Shown: positions 47,243 to 59,405 of the stretch, piece by piece
Numbering within the stretch: the stretch's first letter is position 1
Layout of the letters: each line of letters starts with the position of its first letter
Origin: Avena insularis
Lineage: Eukaryota; Streptophyta; Magnoliopsida; Poales; Poaceae
Reading direction: 5' to 3'
Length of the DNA: 64,000 nt
Assembly: GCA_023614405.1 (NCBI GenBank)
Contig: CM042688.1
Location: 374,963,331-375,027,330, forward strand
Program-made: the position numbers and the translations under genes
Notes under the pieces: model-generated
The model's input: only the letters and a program-made list of their open reading frames with translations
Database searches by the model: none
What the model was told of the DNA's origin: nothing

Positions 47243-48043
47243 AATGGAAAACAACGAAAAAATAGAGAGCTTTATAGTATTTATCTTGAGTTAGGACGTG
47301 AAGTGTTTGAAGAGAAAATTAAAAAACCTATGGAACTTTATTTGCATGCTAATAGCAATGTTATTAGTATGAATTCTTTGAACACCATTATTGCTAATGC
47401 TATGGAAAAGTCTAAGCTTGGGGAAGCTAGTTTTTATGAAAATGATCTTTTTAGTTCCCCAGCTTTGGAAGATAGCTATTATATCGCTTATGATGATACC
47501 AAACCTCCAATATATGATGATTACAATGATGAATATGATATTTTCAGTCCACCTACTATTGAGGTGAAAATTAATGATTACAATATGCCTCCTATATTTG
47601 ATGATTATGGTGATGAGAATAATAATGATAGCTATTTTGTTGAAATTGCTCCCACTACAATTAATAAGAATGACTATGTTTATGTGGGGAGTATTAATTC
47701 TTTTATGCATGTGGTTCATGATAAGAATGTTTTATGTGATAGTTATATTGTTAATTTTATTCATGATGCTACTAAAAGTTATTATGAGAGAGGGAAACAT
47801 GGTTTTATGTATCTCAACAATATTAAGTTTCCCCTCTTTATGTTGAAATTTTTGAAGTTGCACTTGTTTTGCTTTCCTATGCTTGTTGCTTTGTGTTTTC
47901 ATGACTTGTTTCTTTACAAGATTCCTATGCATAGGAAGTGGGTTAGACTTAAATGTGCTTTCAATTTGCTTCTTGATGATCTCTTTTACTTCAATTCATA
48001 TTTCTTATGTGAGCATCTTCTCAAACTATCATGCCTAACTTAA
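47243..48043 (+). pseudogene. Athila-like internal frame of unknown function
   Basis: A frame is open from upstream of 47330 to the stop at 48041-48043. The ATG at 47243 (MENNEK) is in another frame, so a frameshift lies between 47243 and about 47330. The protein is Asp/Tyr/Asn-rich in its first half (YDDYNDEYD, DDYGDENNND). Then come CDSYIVNFIHDATKSYYERG and a hydrophobic end with two possible membrane segments (about the last 80 residues: LFCFPMLVALCFHDLF, then KIPMHRKWVRL). This is the well-known conserved frame of Sabrina-type elements. Its role is unknown. Confidence 0.6.
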
Positions 48044-49236
48044 AGGCGTTAAAGAAAAGTACTTATTGGGAGATAACCCAAAACTTTTAGTTGAGTCTTG
48101 GAAGTTATTACCTTTATAATAACCGCTCCTTATCCTTTTTGTTTGATTTTTGTGCCAAGAATTACCTCTAATGAGAGAGAAGTAATGCTTGGGAAAGTTG
48201 CTATCCCGAAACAGATTTTTGTATATCGGTTTGAGCTGTAATTTTTTCTGCTTCTGCCCCAGGTTATTATCTAACTTTTGTTAGTTCAATACTTTTCGCT
48301 TTGAGAAATAGAAGGTCTTCGAAAAAATCGTTTTTCACCTGCTGGTCTGTTTTGACAGATTTCTGCCATTATTTGCACTTTCCTCTTTATCAATTTCTTT
48401 TTGTGTTCTTTTTGGTGAATTGAGCTTTTTGAGGGAATTGCTACTGTATCTTGTGTTTTTAATGAAAGTTTTCTATTTTAAAACTAAAACCCAAAGTTTT
48501 ATTATCTTTTTAATGCACTAATGTTGCTAATGAAGATTGTGTGAAGTTTTGTATGAAGGAAATTTTCAGTTGTAGGGAAAGAATGATGTAATGACATGAA
48601 GAATGGACAAATTATCAAGATTGCGGATGCCACCCCGTGTCACCCCAATAAATATTCAAGAGGTACAAGCATCAAAGCTTGGGGATGCCCAAGGCATCCC
48701 CTTCTTCATCAATAATAATCTCAGGTCTTTCTAGACACTTCGTTTTTATTGTTTCATGCACTGTTGTGTTGTTCTTGGAGGGTCTTTGTTTTTAGTTTTC
48801 TTTTGTTTGGTTTGCTTAAGTAAGTTGGTTGGATCCCAGCACACTTCTTTTGGAGAGAGACACACCCCATTATTCATTTCCTAGAACACTCTAGTTTTCA
48901 CTCGTATTGTTCTGCGAGTGTTCTCCTTTGCTAGCACTGCTTTTAGCTTTAGTTTTCGATTGGTGTTGGTAAAGAGTAGGAAGTTCATGCTTAAGTGGTA
49001 TAAAAGGAGCTTATTTTTTACTGTTGCTTAGGCTTTGTCATGGCATGCTTGATATTGTTTTGGATTTATGCTTAGTGATTATTGTTGTAGCATGACTTGT
49101 GACAAACAATTGAGATTGCTTAATGTGCCTTGAAAGAATCATGCGTTGTTTTAGCATATAAAAGCATAATATTATGGTATTCTCCGTTGATGCTTTATTT
49201 GGGTTGACTTGGCGCATGCTCACACCATGTTAACCA
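48044..49236 (+). other. Athila-like internal non-coding region
   Basis: No open frame of note. It contains the stretch TTGGGAGATAACCC (about 48067) typical of this group after the conserved frame. From about 49042 to 49233 it matches, inverted, the internal end of the right Athila-like element (54047-54236). Confidence 0.6.
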
Positions 49237-49777
49237 GCATTCCAGCATCGTCAGAGCCATAACCAGCGTTGTTGTTGTGTTCCTCCTAGATTTCTACTTT
49301 GGCAGGTGAGTCAATCTGGGATTCAATCTCTACAGGGAGATCCACTCCAGATTCAACTTGGACTGTCAGGTCTACTTCAGGCTCGCATTTCTCCACTGTC
49401 TCCGCGATTAGTGCGGGATGGGTGGGATTAGGGTTTTCTGAGATCCGGAACTCTGCCGCCTCCGCGGACAAAGGGGATCCAGAGATTTCTTCTACCTCTA
49501 TCATCACCGCTAGGGTGGGTGGGACAGGTTCAGCAAAACCGATGTAAACATCGATCTCGCCAAAAGACATGATGGTGTAGGCAGTCACAGCCTCCCTAGC
49601 CGGAATCCAGGTCTCATCGAGAACAATGTGAGGGACATCGCTGGCGTAGAGGATGCGACCGACGGCGATGGTCATGCCGATTCCGATTCTTGCAGATTCC
49701 ACTCGGAACGCAGATCCGAAGCTGACTTGCCCAACGGTGGGCGCAAACTGTCCTCGGATTGTTGACAAGTTCGCCAT
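49237..49777 (-). pseudogene. gag: gag start of copy 1b, open through LTR and primer site
   Basis: From ATG at 49777 (-) the frame reads MANLSTIRGQFAPTVGQ, then VSFGSAFRVESARIGIG, and stays open to 49286, where it is lost near the deletion. It is the only Tat-1-type copy here in which the start codon, the LTR end and the primer site form one open frame. It supports the proposed gag start. The carboxy-terminal four fifths of gag are deleted. Confidence 0.75.
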
Positions 49778-50259
49778 GAGGGGTTCCTCGAGGCGTGCGG
49801 AAGAGAGGGGTGTGAGATGTACGGTGTTCCGGGACGGTGAGCACACAAGTTTACCCAGGTTCGAATCCGCCGGCTTTGGACGGATCCTACTCCTGCTAGC
49901 AATCCAGTAATACGGCAGAGCCGTAATATGGGTTACAAGGGTTCGCCTGTGCGAGTTGAGATTGTGATTGTAAGGGGTCCCATAAAGGCTCTCCGTAGGA
50001 CGGCTTATATACAGATCTGGCCTAGGGTTTACAGGAGAGATCTATCCAGCTACGACTAAGAGTTGGTTACAGAGTACATCTTGAACTACAAATAACACTA
50101 TGGGCCTAAGTCGGTAAGTCTTCTGGGCCTTCCCGTAGCCGGATTGGACTCCGTTTCTTCTCCCTGACTAGGCCGCCCATGAAGCAAAGCTCTAACCCAA
50201 AGTGGGCCACCCTGGTCAGTGAGGAACTATGAGGATACCCGAAAAGTATATCCCCAACA
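49749..50259 (-). repeat. 5' LTR of copy 1b
   Basis: 511 bp, matching the Tat-1 LTRs with small deletions. On - it begins TGTTGGGGATATAC and ends at 49749. Confidence 0.88.
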
Positions 50260-50647
50260 ACCAACATACTCGGAGCCTTGGAGTGCAAGACATGAAAGAC
50301 TACTTCGTATTACTGTAGGACTCTTTACCTTGTCCGGCAAGGACCTTTCCCTATAAACCCTAGGTTCTGGTGCCTTTATAAGCTAGACCTGTGGGAGCCT
50401 TTAGGGAACAACCTATTAGACTGCTAAGTACAATGTGCAAAACCTTGCACGGCGAACCTATCTCTGTAACTCGGCCTATTGCCATTATAGTGATTTATAG
50501 CAGGAGTAGAGTTCCGCCACCGTTGTGGGACATGAACCTGGGTAAGATGTGTTACCTCTTACCCACCAACTCTCCGCCTTAACCCACGTCTCTAAACACG
50601 CATTGTGAGGACCCCTCCATGGCGTACTCGTCAGCAATACCACGACA
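50260..50647 (+). repeat. partial 3' LTR of Tat-4
   Basis: It corresponds to the last roughly 385 bases of 42070-42617 (from ATACTCGGAGCC to ACCACGACA). The first 160-170 bases were lost together with the pol region. Confidence 0.88.
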
Positions 50648-50979
50648 GGCCAAATACTCAGAAATCATGCGCTGAGCCCTCAAGAAAGTAAATATCTGGA
50701 AAGAATATTGTGCTCGGGCTAGTGCAAGGATGGCCTTGTCCTTGGTCAAGGCACACTACAATGACGCCGACATGAGCGTGATAACCTTTGGCATGCCGAA
50801 GTTTAACAAGGAAGGGAATGAAATTGATCGTGATGCTATATGGAACTCCCTCATTGTCTACGACACCAAGGTTCCCAAGATGGTCCAGCGGACGTCTACA
50901 TGCCTGCCGAGGAGATGGATGACGAGCCAGCATGTCGGCGTAATGGGATCGGGGGTCTGCTTACTCAATATGTTGAGCT
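50648..50979 (+). pseudogene. accessory gene of the third Tat element, last part
   Basis: This begins with the second GGCCA (50648-50652) and continues the frame left at 42069. 50730-50933 reads MALSLVKAHYNDADMSVITF and then EIDRDAIWNSLIVYDTKV, resembling the carboxy-terminal part of such accessory proteins. Tat-4 interrupts it on the left and the right Athila-like LTR on the right (50980). Confidence 0.6.
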
Positions 50980-52449
50980 TGTTGGGGAACCCCAAGAGGA
51001 AGGTATGATGATTACATCAACAAGTTTTCCCTCAGTTATGAAACCAAGGTTATCGAACCAGTAGGAGCAAGGAAACACCTCCAAGGTGTTATTTCCAACG
51101 TGGAATCATGCACAACACAATCACAGAACTTTGCCCCCAACTTATAGTGAGGTTGTCAATCTCACCGGTTTTGCTGAAAACAAAGGATTAAACGTATCGT
51201 GTGGAAGATAGTAATTGCTTGCAGAAAGTAAACAGAAAACAGTAAATAGTAGATTGTAGATTGATGTTAAAAGAAAGGACCGGGGTCCATAGTTCACTAG
51301 TGGTGATTCTCCTTACTATAGATGACATGTTGGGTGAACAAATTACGGTGGGGCAATTGACAAACATCGAGAAATCATACATGCATATACTAATCATCTT
51401 GACTCCTATGAGATTTGATTGGGCAATACAACATTATACATAGACCGTAATCCAACTGCATCTATGACTAATAATCCACCTTCACGTTATCATCCGACCC
51501 CCCTACATTATTAAGTTGCATGCAATAGATAATTGCATTAAGCAGTGTGTGTAAAGTAAACAATATGATTGTTCTATGGACAAAGGATTGTTGTTTTCTC
51601 CCTAGAGGCAACAACACATCTAGTACCTTAGAGATTTCTATCACTTCCCCAGATTACAAGAGGCATGAACCCACTATCGAGCATAAATACTCCCTGTTGG
51701 AGTTGCTAGCATCTACTCGGCCAAGATAGCTCCTAACAATGGAGAGCATGCAAGATCACAAATAAGAAAGACATGATAGAATCAATAATGAATCTAAAAT
51801 AGCATCTCAATACCCATCGGATACCCGCAATCACAACATGTAGGATTACAAATAGATGATCTTGATCATGATCGGAGCTCACAAGATCTAAACATGGTAG
51901 CATAAAGGAGAAGAACCAACCATCTAGCTACTACATGGACCCGTAGTCCAGGGATGATCTATTCACGCATCACACCGGAGGCAGGCATGGTGATGAAGAA
52001 GGCCTCCAGGGTGATCTCTCCCCTCCGGCAGGGTGCCAGGAAGAGCTTCAGATCCCTCCCGATCTAGGGATGGAGATGATGGCGGCTACAGACCCTTTCG
52101 TGGAATTTTGATCGGGTACTTAGGGTTTCTGTATCGGAGGCTTCTTATAGGCAAAAGGGGAGGCCGAGGGGGTTCCCTAGGCAGCCACACCAGCCCCTGG
52201 CATGGGCCAGGCATAGCCGCGTGACCAGGTGGTGTGGCTGGCCCCTGGGCCCTCTCTGTCTTGTCTTCTGGCTTCGTGTCCCCCTCGGTGAAATATTGAC
52301 TTTGGCTTTTGTCCCTTCCAATTCCGAGAATATTCATTTTTTGACAAAGTCTATAGAAATACTCCAAAGTGTGGAAAAAACATAAGAAAGTAGATATAAA
52401 AGAAGCATGGAACATAAAAAATTATAGATATGTTAGCAATGTATCAACA
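50980..52449 (-). repeat. 3' LTR of the right Athila-like element
   Basis: On - it begins TGTTGATACATTGC and ends GGGGTTCCCCAACA, about 1470 bp. It contains the CTATAAGAAGCCTCC block shared with the left Athila-like LTR. Open frames in it are short and unsupported. Confidence 0.75.
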
Positions 52450-54238
52450 TCCCCAAGCTTAACTCCTGCTCGTCCTTGAGTAGGTAAGTGATAAAAAGAA
52501 AGAATAATTTTTGAGATGACATGCACCATTATAATCTTGATCAAAGTATTTGTAAAACATTGATAGCTAGGATCATAGTACTCTAACATAGCATGAAATA
52601 TATAGTTCTAACAATAAGACATAGCAACTATGATGAAGCATGAAAAGTCACAAAAAAAAGATTCATGAATAACAATGCTTGCAAGACGTTTGTTTGTTTC
52701 ACATAAAGAAAGCATAATGAGAATAGTATTCAACTTGTCCCTCATAGTGTAGCAAACATAAATGCATAGGACACCTTCGAAGTTCATAAGAGTGACTAGA
52801 TACAAATAGTTTAAGAACAAGCAACATCAAAGTTATGCATCAATCAACAAGTCTTCGGATAATGCACATTAAACTAAGAATGGCCACTATGCTCTCTCAA
52901 TACGTGCATAAAGATAGAAGATGGAGACTCAACATAAAAGTAAAAGAAAGGCCTTCATAGAAGGAAGCATGGATTCAAGTCTCATAAAGAACTTCCAAAA
53001 ATTATGGTATTTCTTAGCTTTCAGCTCTCATTGCACCTATCATAAGCATCTTGAAGTGATTAAGGTTAAAGTGAACAAACTATAGAGTATATGCTTGACA
53101 AAGTATAAGTTGGTAATCTCATGTCCCTTGAATACGAGGGCCGCTCCTCATGCTACTCAAATTTAGTTACCGGTAAGTTCTTGTCATAGTAAGTACATGC
53201 GTATCATAGAGAACCTCCAACGGGGTACCCCTTGCCCGATAATACGGAAGAATCCCATATCAAAATGACAAGGCAAGCAAACAATAAGAATCTTAGCAAT
53301 CTTCTTATTTACCATGGGAAAATGGTGCTTTTTCTCTCTTTCCACTTTTTCTCATCCTTTTTTTCAATCTCTATCTCTTTTTTATAAGAAGAATGCTTCA
53401 TAGATTGCTCATTACGGTTACGCTGCATAGGTTTCCACCATGATTAGTCATGGATTAGACCAGCGGCCCAGGCATTTCTCGAACACACACACACATACAT
53501 CCAAGGACTTACAAGCTCCCCTTTCATTTCACACTAACAACATCCATAAACAAAAGAGCATGATATCAACTTGGTACAATGTACAAGTGCAATGTTGAAA
53601 GCGTTCCCTATGACAGCATGGTTCTGCTAATTCCAAATGTATAAGTGCAAGCATATACAACATAGATGACACAATGGTTCAAGTTTATTAAGGGCAAGCA
53701 AAGTAAAGTGTGCCATCAAGTTCATGAGAGCTTTAATCACTAATTTTATCATAACAAGTTTAATTCGGAAGGTAGATAAAAACATGAATATACTTGGAAT
53801 AGCAAATGCTAATAGGTATGTATGGTGGACTCTTTTGAATAACTTGGTTTTATTTGGAGTTGGATGCATGAGTGGAACTCATACTTGGTTATGGAGGCTA
53901 GCAAAAGACTGGGAGCGACCAACTAAGAGAGCAATAATGGCCATAATCATGCAAAGTGACAAAACATCATTAATTAAAGCATAAAGTGATATTACAAGTT
54001 GAAAACTAAAGCATCATAGAGGCTATGGTGACTTGGGATAGTCTTAACATGGTGTGAGCATGCGCCAAGTCAACCCAAATAAAGCATCAAAGGAGAATAC
54101 CACAATACTATGCTTTAATATGATAAAACAACGCATGATTATTTCAAGGCACATTAAGGAATCTCAATTGTTTATAACATGTCATGCTACAGCAATAATC
54201 ACTAAGCATAAAGCCAAAACAATATCAAGCATGATTAA
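52450..54238 (-). other. Athila-like internal 3' region, non-coding
   Basis: AT-rich, with no frame beyond about 85 codons. It includes a T/C-rich stretch at 53330-53390 and an ACACACAC run at 53490. The last 190 bases (54047-54236) match 49042-49233 in inverted orientation. Confidence 0.6.
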
Positions 54239-56654
54239 GTAATAATCGAAAAATGACCCTCCGCATTAGTCCCAAGGCTTTAAAGCCACATGAATACATA
54301 AGCCAGATTAAATGGCTGATTAAGGAGCAGATCGAGAGAAAGATCCTGGATTTATCCCTGGACATGCATACAGCGGAAGACCCTGTAGTGCCAGTAAGCT
54401 TCAGCAATAAACCCTTTTTATATGTTTCACCTTTAATTTGTTTTGCAACACTGAAATGTTATCTTCTTTTCAGCTTGCCGACGTCCCTGAATCAGAGTTT
54501 GCTCCTATCGAGGGTTATCCTTCCGAGTTTTCTCAGGAGAAGGAATTGGTCCCACTGCCGAACATTGTGCCCAGGAAGCGCAAAGCTTCGACAGTGGCCA
54601 TCGGCACAAAGGAAGTGCCAGTTGTGAAGAGGTAACTTTCCACTCAACTTTCGCCTTTGTACTTTACTTCATGATTCCTTCCGAGATATAATATTCTTCA
54701 CTCTATTACATTCTCAGAGCTAAGCATCTCGTCAAGGGCAAGGGGAAGGGGAATATTTCGAAGCCCCTGCGTCAGACGAAGCTAACCATGGCTTCTCCTG
54801 CCGCAGCTCCTCTGACTCCTGCCCCTCAACCTTCTGCAGCTCCGGTGATTACTCCATCCCCGGTCGCCGCAGAAGATCCGACTCCCTCAACAGGGCCAGC
54901 GACCCTTGAGTCGCAGAATGACATCACCATGGGTGATTCAAGTTTTGATAAGGGTGAATCCTCTTCAGGTGATCCCTTGGTAGAGACCTTCGCCGAAAAC
55001 CTCCTAAACAATCTGGGACTCGCCAAATTTGGTTTGTCTCAGAAATATGCAGAGGAAATCCAGCTGCTGTCCCGGTAATGCCTAGAAAGCCGAAATATCT
55101 CTGCCAAAGAAGAAGCACAAGAAGCGGAGGACATTAAGTACTCCGACCTTCTCGAACAAGTCCGCCTTCGCGACGAGGGACTAAGAGCTGGTGTGCTTTC
55201 ACCACCTCCGGTTATTCCACTCACCCTCGCCGAGAAGGTTACTGCTGAGGTGAAAATGTGCTTGAGCAAGTTCACACATGAACATCATGTAAGTCGGAAT
55301 TTGCAACCCACGCTTTTCTTTATTATATTTTATATCATATCCTCTAGCCCCCAAGCATGAAGTTGGATAAACAATCCGGGTTTATGCTTCATTAGGATGC
55401 TAAAGAATGAACTAGTATAGCCCCCAAGGCTCGTGGTGATATTAGCTACAATATTAGCCCAAGTCTTTAAAAGACCTCTAACTATGGGTATTCTGACTTA
55501 CAGAAAAGAAATTCATATAACCAGGAATTTTTGAAGAATGTCTACAATAAGCAGAGAGAGATTAAAGCTCTCCGCCTTAAAAATGTTGAGCTTAAAGTTT
55601 CCAAGGATGAGGCCGAAGGTAAACATTCCAAGACTCAAACCTTGTCTTGTGTTTTCATAGTCGAATAATTTTGCTGAACAGTTATTCTTTTTGACTTACA
55701 ACACTGATAAAGCGGTCCTGTGCTATGATCGAAGAGGCTGAAAATCTGAAAACCCTGGTGGTGGAAAACAAGGATCTCCGCCAAGAGCTTGACTAGCTTA
55801 AGGCGGATCATGAGAAGAGCATAGCTCAAGTTCTCGAATCCTCCTCCATGGCCACTGTGGAGCGTGATCACAAGATTGCACTCCACGAGCAGAAAATTTC
55901 AAAACTCAACGACGAGCTTTGCAGAGAGAAGGACCTTTCCGAGGCGCTCCGGGCTAAACTCCAGAGTCTTCGTGAAGACAAGACCAAAGTTGATGACTTC
56001 ATCTTTGGTATGTTTCCATCTTTCTGACTTGTTTTACATTCTTCGACTCTTTCAATGTCAGATTTACTTAACCATTTTGCGTTTATATGCATAGGTCCTT
56101 TGAACTTGACAGACTCCACCTCTGCCGAGCCTCGCACCCACCGGCTTACTCAAGTCGGTGATTTGCTTCATGACTTCCGCCAATCCATCGAGGATATTGG
56201 CGAAGTTCTCAGGGTTCCGAACATGCATAGCATGTTCGACTTTCAGGTGCGAGACAAGGCAAAGGAGATGCCATAGCTTGTCCAGGACTAGAACATGTCC
56301 TACGCGTGATCCGCAGTACAGAACGCTCTCACCATGGTCATGAGCCACCATGGAAGCATGGAAATCTGGCAAGTGACCAGAGGGTATTCTACTGTGGATG
56401 AAGACAGCCAGGAGCAAGATATCAAAGCCATCATGGACTCCTGCGCCGGATATGGGTGCTGCATAGCTGACTTGACCAGATACAACACTCCCTTCTTCAA
56501 CCGCGTGGACATGCCGCCTCCGCCTCCAGAAGAAGCAGCTGAAGTTTCCGATGATGGACAAACCATGTCTGATTTGGACATCTAGGATCATTATCTAGCC
56601 GAGGGCGATGTATCCAGCGAGCCGACAGCTCCTACCTCTTCTCCTGCATCATAG
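54239..56654 (+). pseudogene. spliced antisense accessory gene of copy 1c (5' end lost)
   Basis: Exons inferred on + are 54252-54393 (partial), 54474-54631, 54718-55288, 55504-55618, about 55702-56007 and 56095-56654 (stop TAG 56652-56654). All boundaries correspond to those in Tat-1. Exon 3 is Pro/Ala-rich and then has LAKFGLSQKYAEEIQ. Exons 4-5 have coiled-coil character (EREK/LKADHEK-type). The last exon holds EPRTHRLTQVGDLLHDFRQ and ends SSPAS. A stop occurs in exon 3 (55076-55078) and others lie in exons 5-6. The acceptor of exon 5 reads CTTACAA instead of CTTACAG. Function unknown. Confidence 0.75.
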
Positions 56655-57191
56655 ATTATTAGAGACAAATGTGTTATTCTGAAAACATTATGGGTTTATA
56701 AATATGTAGTACTATAGTCTTGCTAGTGCTAAGTTTTAATCTATTCAGCACTTTTGGCTTTATTTTTTTGTGGGCCTGAAATGTTTACATAAGCACTTAT
56801 ACTTTTCTGTCTACACTTATCGTTTATCTGGCTTTCCGCCTCACCCATTTCGTGAGCCGTCTAAACTTTCAACTCGGAAACTTTGCCGAGCAACGGAGCT
56901 CAGTTGCTAAACCAGTTTAAACTCGGAAACAAAGCCAGTTTCTAGTACCAACAATTCACTACTCGGAAAATACCCGCATCCGGCAATCAAACAAATAACC
57001 AAACTATAGACTAGAAACTTTAGAGTTATACCCGAAGGTAGCATTTTTAGAATCAGAAATCTAAACCAGAACAAACATGAGCATAAAGTACTTTCAAGTA
57101 TTCTGGGATTTTCGACTGTGACATGATCATTTGGAAATAAGATGGTAAAAACTTCTCAGAAAAAAATTGAGGTAACCAAGACTTTTATTTC
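56655..57191. other. spacer between the antisense gene and pol of copy 1c
   Basis: Homologous to 19318-19901, in inverted orientation. AT-rich, no coding trace. Both transcription units converge here. Confidence 0.5.
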
Positions 57192-58600
57192 TCACAGAAC
57201 ATGTACATATGTATGATTACAAAGAAGGATAAACAAAGAATAAAAGGGACGTAGCTGAGCAATATTCCATGGTCTGTCTAACTCATCCGGATTTGTACTG
57301 CCTCCAGCTCTCTTTCTCTTCTTAGTAGCAGTTCTTTCTTTGACTGGCCTCATGTCAGTTAAGTAGTACGAACCATTGTGCAATACTCGACTAACTAAAA
57401 ATGGGCCTTCCCATACTGTGGAAAGTTTGTGCTTTCTTTGTTGCACCCTTATTGAAAGATCTGTTTCTGACTCTCTGGCTATGATACTTGCGTAACTTCT
57501 GCTAATAGGCTGTTGATCTCATTTCAGCAACGACGTGAACTTCTTCGACTAAGTTGAGATCATTTTATCAAGAAATCTCGGCATCCTCTTCGATATACGC
57601 GGCCACTCTAGTAAAAGTGTGAATCAAATCACTAGGAAGAAATGCTTCTACACCATAGACCAAGAAGAAAGGTGTGTATCCGGTTGACCTGTTCAGAGTT
57701 GTTCGTAGACTCCATATTACAGAAGGTAATTCCTCTGCCCAAGCCCCCGAAGCACGTCGTAGTGGTGCTTCGAGTCTCGGTTTTAGGCCTTATAGGATTA
57801 AACCATTTGCTCTTTCAACTTGGCCATTAGCCTGTGGATGTGCAACTGATGGAATGTCAAGCCAGATATTTTGTTCATTACAGAATTCGGCCAATTCTCC
57901 CATAGAGAAATTACTCCCGTTGTCCATGATAATACTATGCGGATAACTGTATCGGATTATAACATCCTCGACGAATCTTTTGGCTGTTGCTCCATCACAA
58001 CTAGTTACAGGTTTAGCCTCAATCCATTTGGTGAACTTATCCACCAACACTAAGAGGTGAGTAAATCCACTTGGAGCCTGTTTAAATGGTCCTACCATGA
58101 CAAGCCCCCAGACCGCAAAAGTCCATGTTATAGGTATTGTTCACAGCTAATCAGCCAGAACATGAGCTTGTTTGGCGTATTTTTGGCAGCCCTTGCATGT
58201 CTTGACTAGCCGTTCGGCATCTGCCTTGGCTGTAAGCTAGAAAAAACCGTGTCTGAAAGCTTTCGCCACTAGAGATTTGGCTACAACATGGTGACCACAC
58301 TCGCCTTCGTGGATTTCTCTTAAGATTTCCACTCCTTCTTCCAGAGATACGCCGCGCTGAAAGATGCCAGACACACTCCGCTTATAGACCTCACCTTTAA
58401 CTATAGTATAGGCTTTCGCTCGTCGGATAATCTGCCGGCTCAGAGCCTCGTCTTCGGGTAATTTGCCATCTACCAGATAGTCAAGGTAGGGTTGAGTCCA
58501 GCTGGGAATTACAGCCAGAACTGCTATTAGAGGTGAGTCGGATTTGGTGGGAAATTCCTCATCCACTCCCTTTATGGAGGGAACTTTGAGGTGCTATAAA
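57192..58600 (-). pseudogene. integrase of copy 1c, first catalytic aspartate replaced
   Basis: The HHCC part (GECGHH ... CKGCQKY) spans about 58310-58185 with a stop after GFF. The core reads GLVMVGPF, where Tat-1 has GLDMVGPF, so the first aspartate is Val. The second (IIMDNGSNF) and the glutamate (NGQVERANG) are kept. The carboxy-terminal part ends at 57192-57446 (TVWEGPFLVSRVLH). Stops near 57790 and 57550 also break it. Confidence 0.85.
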
Positions 58601-59405
58601 AAAGCGCGATCCGGAACCTCTTTCCATGCAGAGCCTATCCGAGATAATGCATTTGCTTCCTCATTTTCTACTCGAGGGATGTGTTGAGCCTCAAACCCCT
58701 CGAACGATTTAGATAAATCATCCACGACGGCTTTATATGCTGCCATGTACTTATTTGCATTACAAATATCCGACACTTGTTGAGCAACAAGATCCGAATC
58801 TCCGTAACACATCAAACGTCGGATGCCGATATCCTTAGCAATCCAGATTCCATGTAGCAGTGCTTTATACTCGGCAGTGCTTGATACACGTATAAAAGTT
58901 TATCTCCTTGGGGTGATTTGAGCACCACGGCAGCCCCCGAGCCCCTGTGAGCCTTAGCCCCATCAAAATACAGGGTCCAATATTCCGACTCAGGGAGGGT
59001 CATATTCTCCTTTGTCTCTGTCCAATCAGCAACAAAGTCAGCAAGGATTTGGGATTTGATTGCTCTCCGAGGTTTGTACTCAATATCGAAAGCTGAGAGA
59101 TCTATGCCCCATTTGGCGACGCGCCCTGTGGCGTCACTGCTATTAATTACATCTCTCATGGGAGCTGTGCTCACCATGGCAATTGGATGCTCCTGAAAGT
59201 AATGTCATAACTTACGAGATGCTAAGAACACACCATAAGCTAGCTTTTGATAGTGTGGATACCGCTGTTTCGATTGTGTCAGGATCTCGCTGACAAAGTA
59301 AGTTGGACGCTGCACCAAGTGTTCCTGATTTTCCTCCGGTCTCTCCACTTCCATAACGATACTGACGACTTTGTTTGTCGTAGCAAGATAGAGCAACATC
59401 GGTTC
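58601..59405 (-). pseudogene. two RNase H domains of copy 1c
   Basis: The first domain (59399-59060) has TYFVSEILTQ and AYGVFLASRKL. The second has YFDGAKAHRGSGAAVVL near 58950, then a short deletion before the conserved Glu region (TAEYKALLHG in another frame). MCYGDSDLVAQQV and ENEEANALS follow near 58815 and 58650. The last motif has Asn where Tat-1 has the catalytic Asp (EADALS). Confidence 0.75.

Larger units (their letters stand above)
45704..49236 (+). mobile_element. Athila-like (Sabrina/WHAM-type) element, 5' part only
   Basis: An LTR (45704-47109), an Asp-tRNA-type primer binding site (47120-47137) and a 5' internal region with one recognisable frame are present. The piece stops near 49236 in the middle of the internal region and joins gag of Tat-1 copy 1b. 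Internal sequence and the translated frame resemble the common wheat Sabrina/WHAM group of the Athila lineage; which family is not settled. Confidence 0.75.
49237..50259 (-). mobile_element. copy 1b: 5' end of a Tat-1 family element
   Basis: The 5' LTR (49749-50259) and the start of gag are present on -. It lies within the 3' LTR of Tat-4, and the LTR end CCCCAACA at 50259 abuts Tat-4 LTR sequence. Everything after about 170 gag codons is missing. Confidence 0.85.
42070..50647 (+). mobile_element. Tat-4: Tat-lineage element with gag only, internally rearranged
   Basis: The 5' LTR is complete (42070-42617) and the 3' LTR partial (50260-50647), with GGCCA on both sides. Inside are a primer binding site, gag to about 45700, then an Athila-like fragment (45704-49236) and the 5' end of a Tat-1 family copy (49237-50259). 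All of pol, any accessory gene and the start of the 3' LTR are missing. Insertion of the Athila-like and Tat-1-type elements followed by one large deletion explains the layout. Confidence 0.85.
50980..54238 (-). mobile_element. Athila-like element, 3' part only
   Basis: The 3' LTR (50980-52449) and 1.8 kb of internal sequence are present on -. The polypurine tract AAGCTTGGGGA (-) at 52450-52460 lies next to the LTR. The piece ends at about 54238, where copy 1c begins. The left end sits in the third Tat accessory gene. Confidence 0.75.

Noticed and set aside
49042..54236. A simple inversion between two Athila-like copies
   Set aside because: An inversion between inverted repeats would leave both hybrid elements complete. 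Here both are truncated and their LTRs differ after the first 400 bases, so separate deletions fit better.
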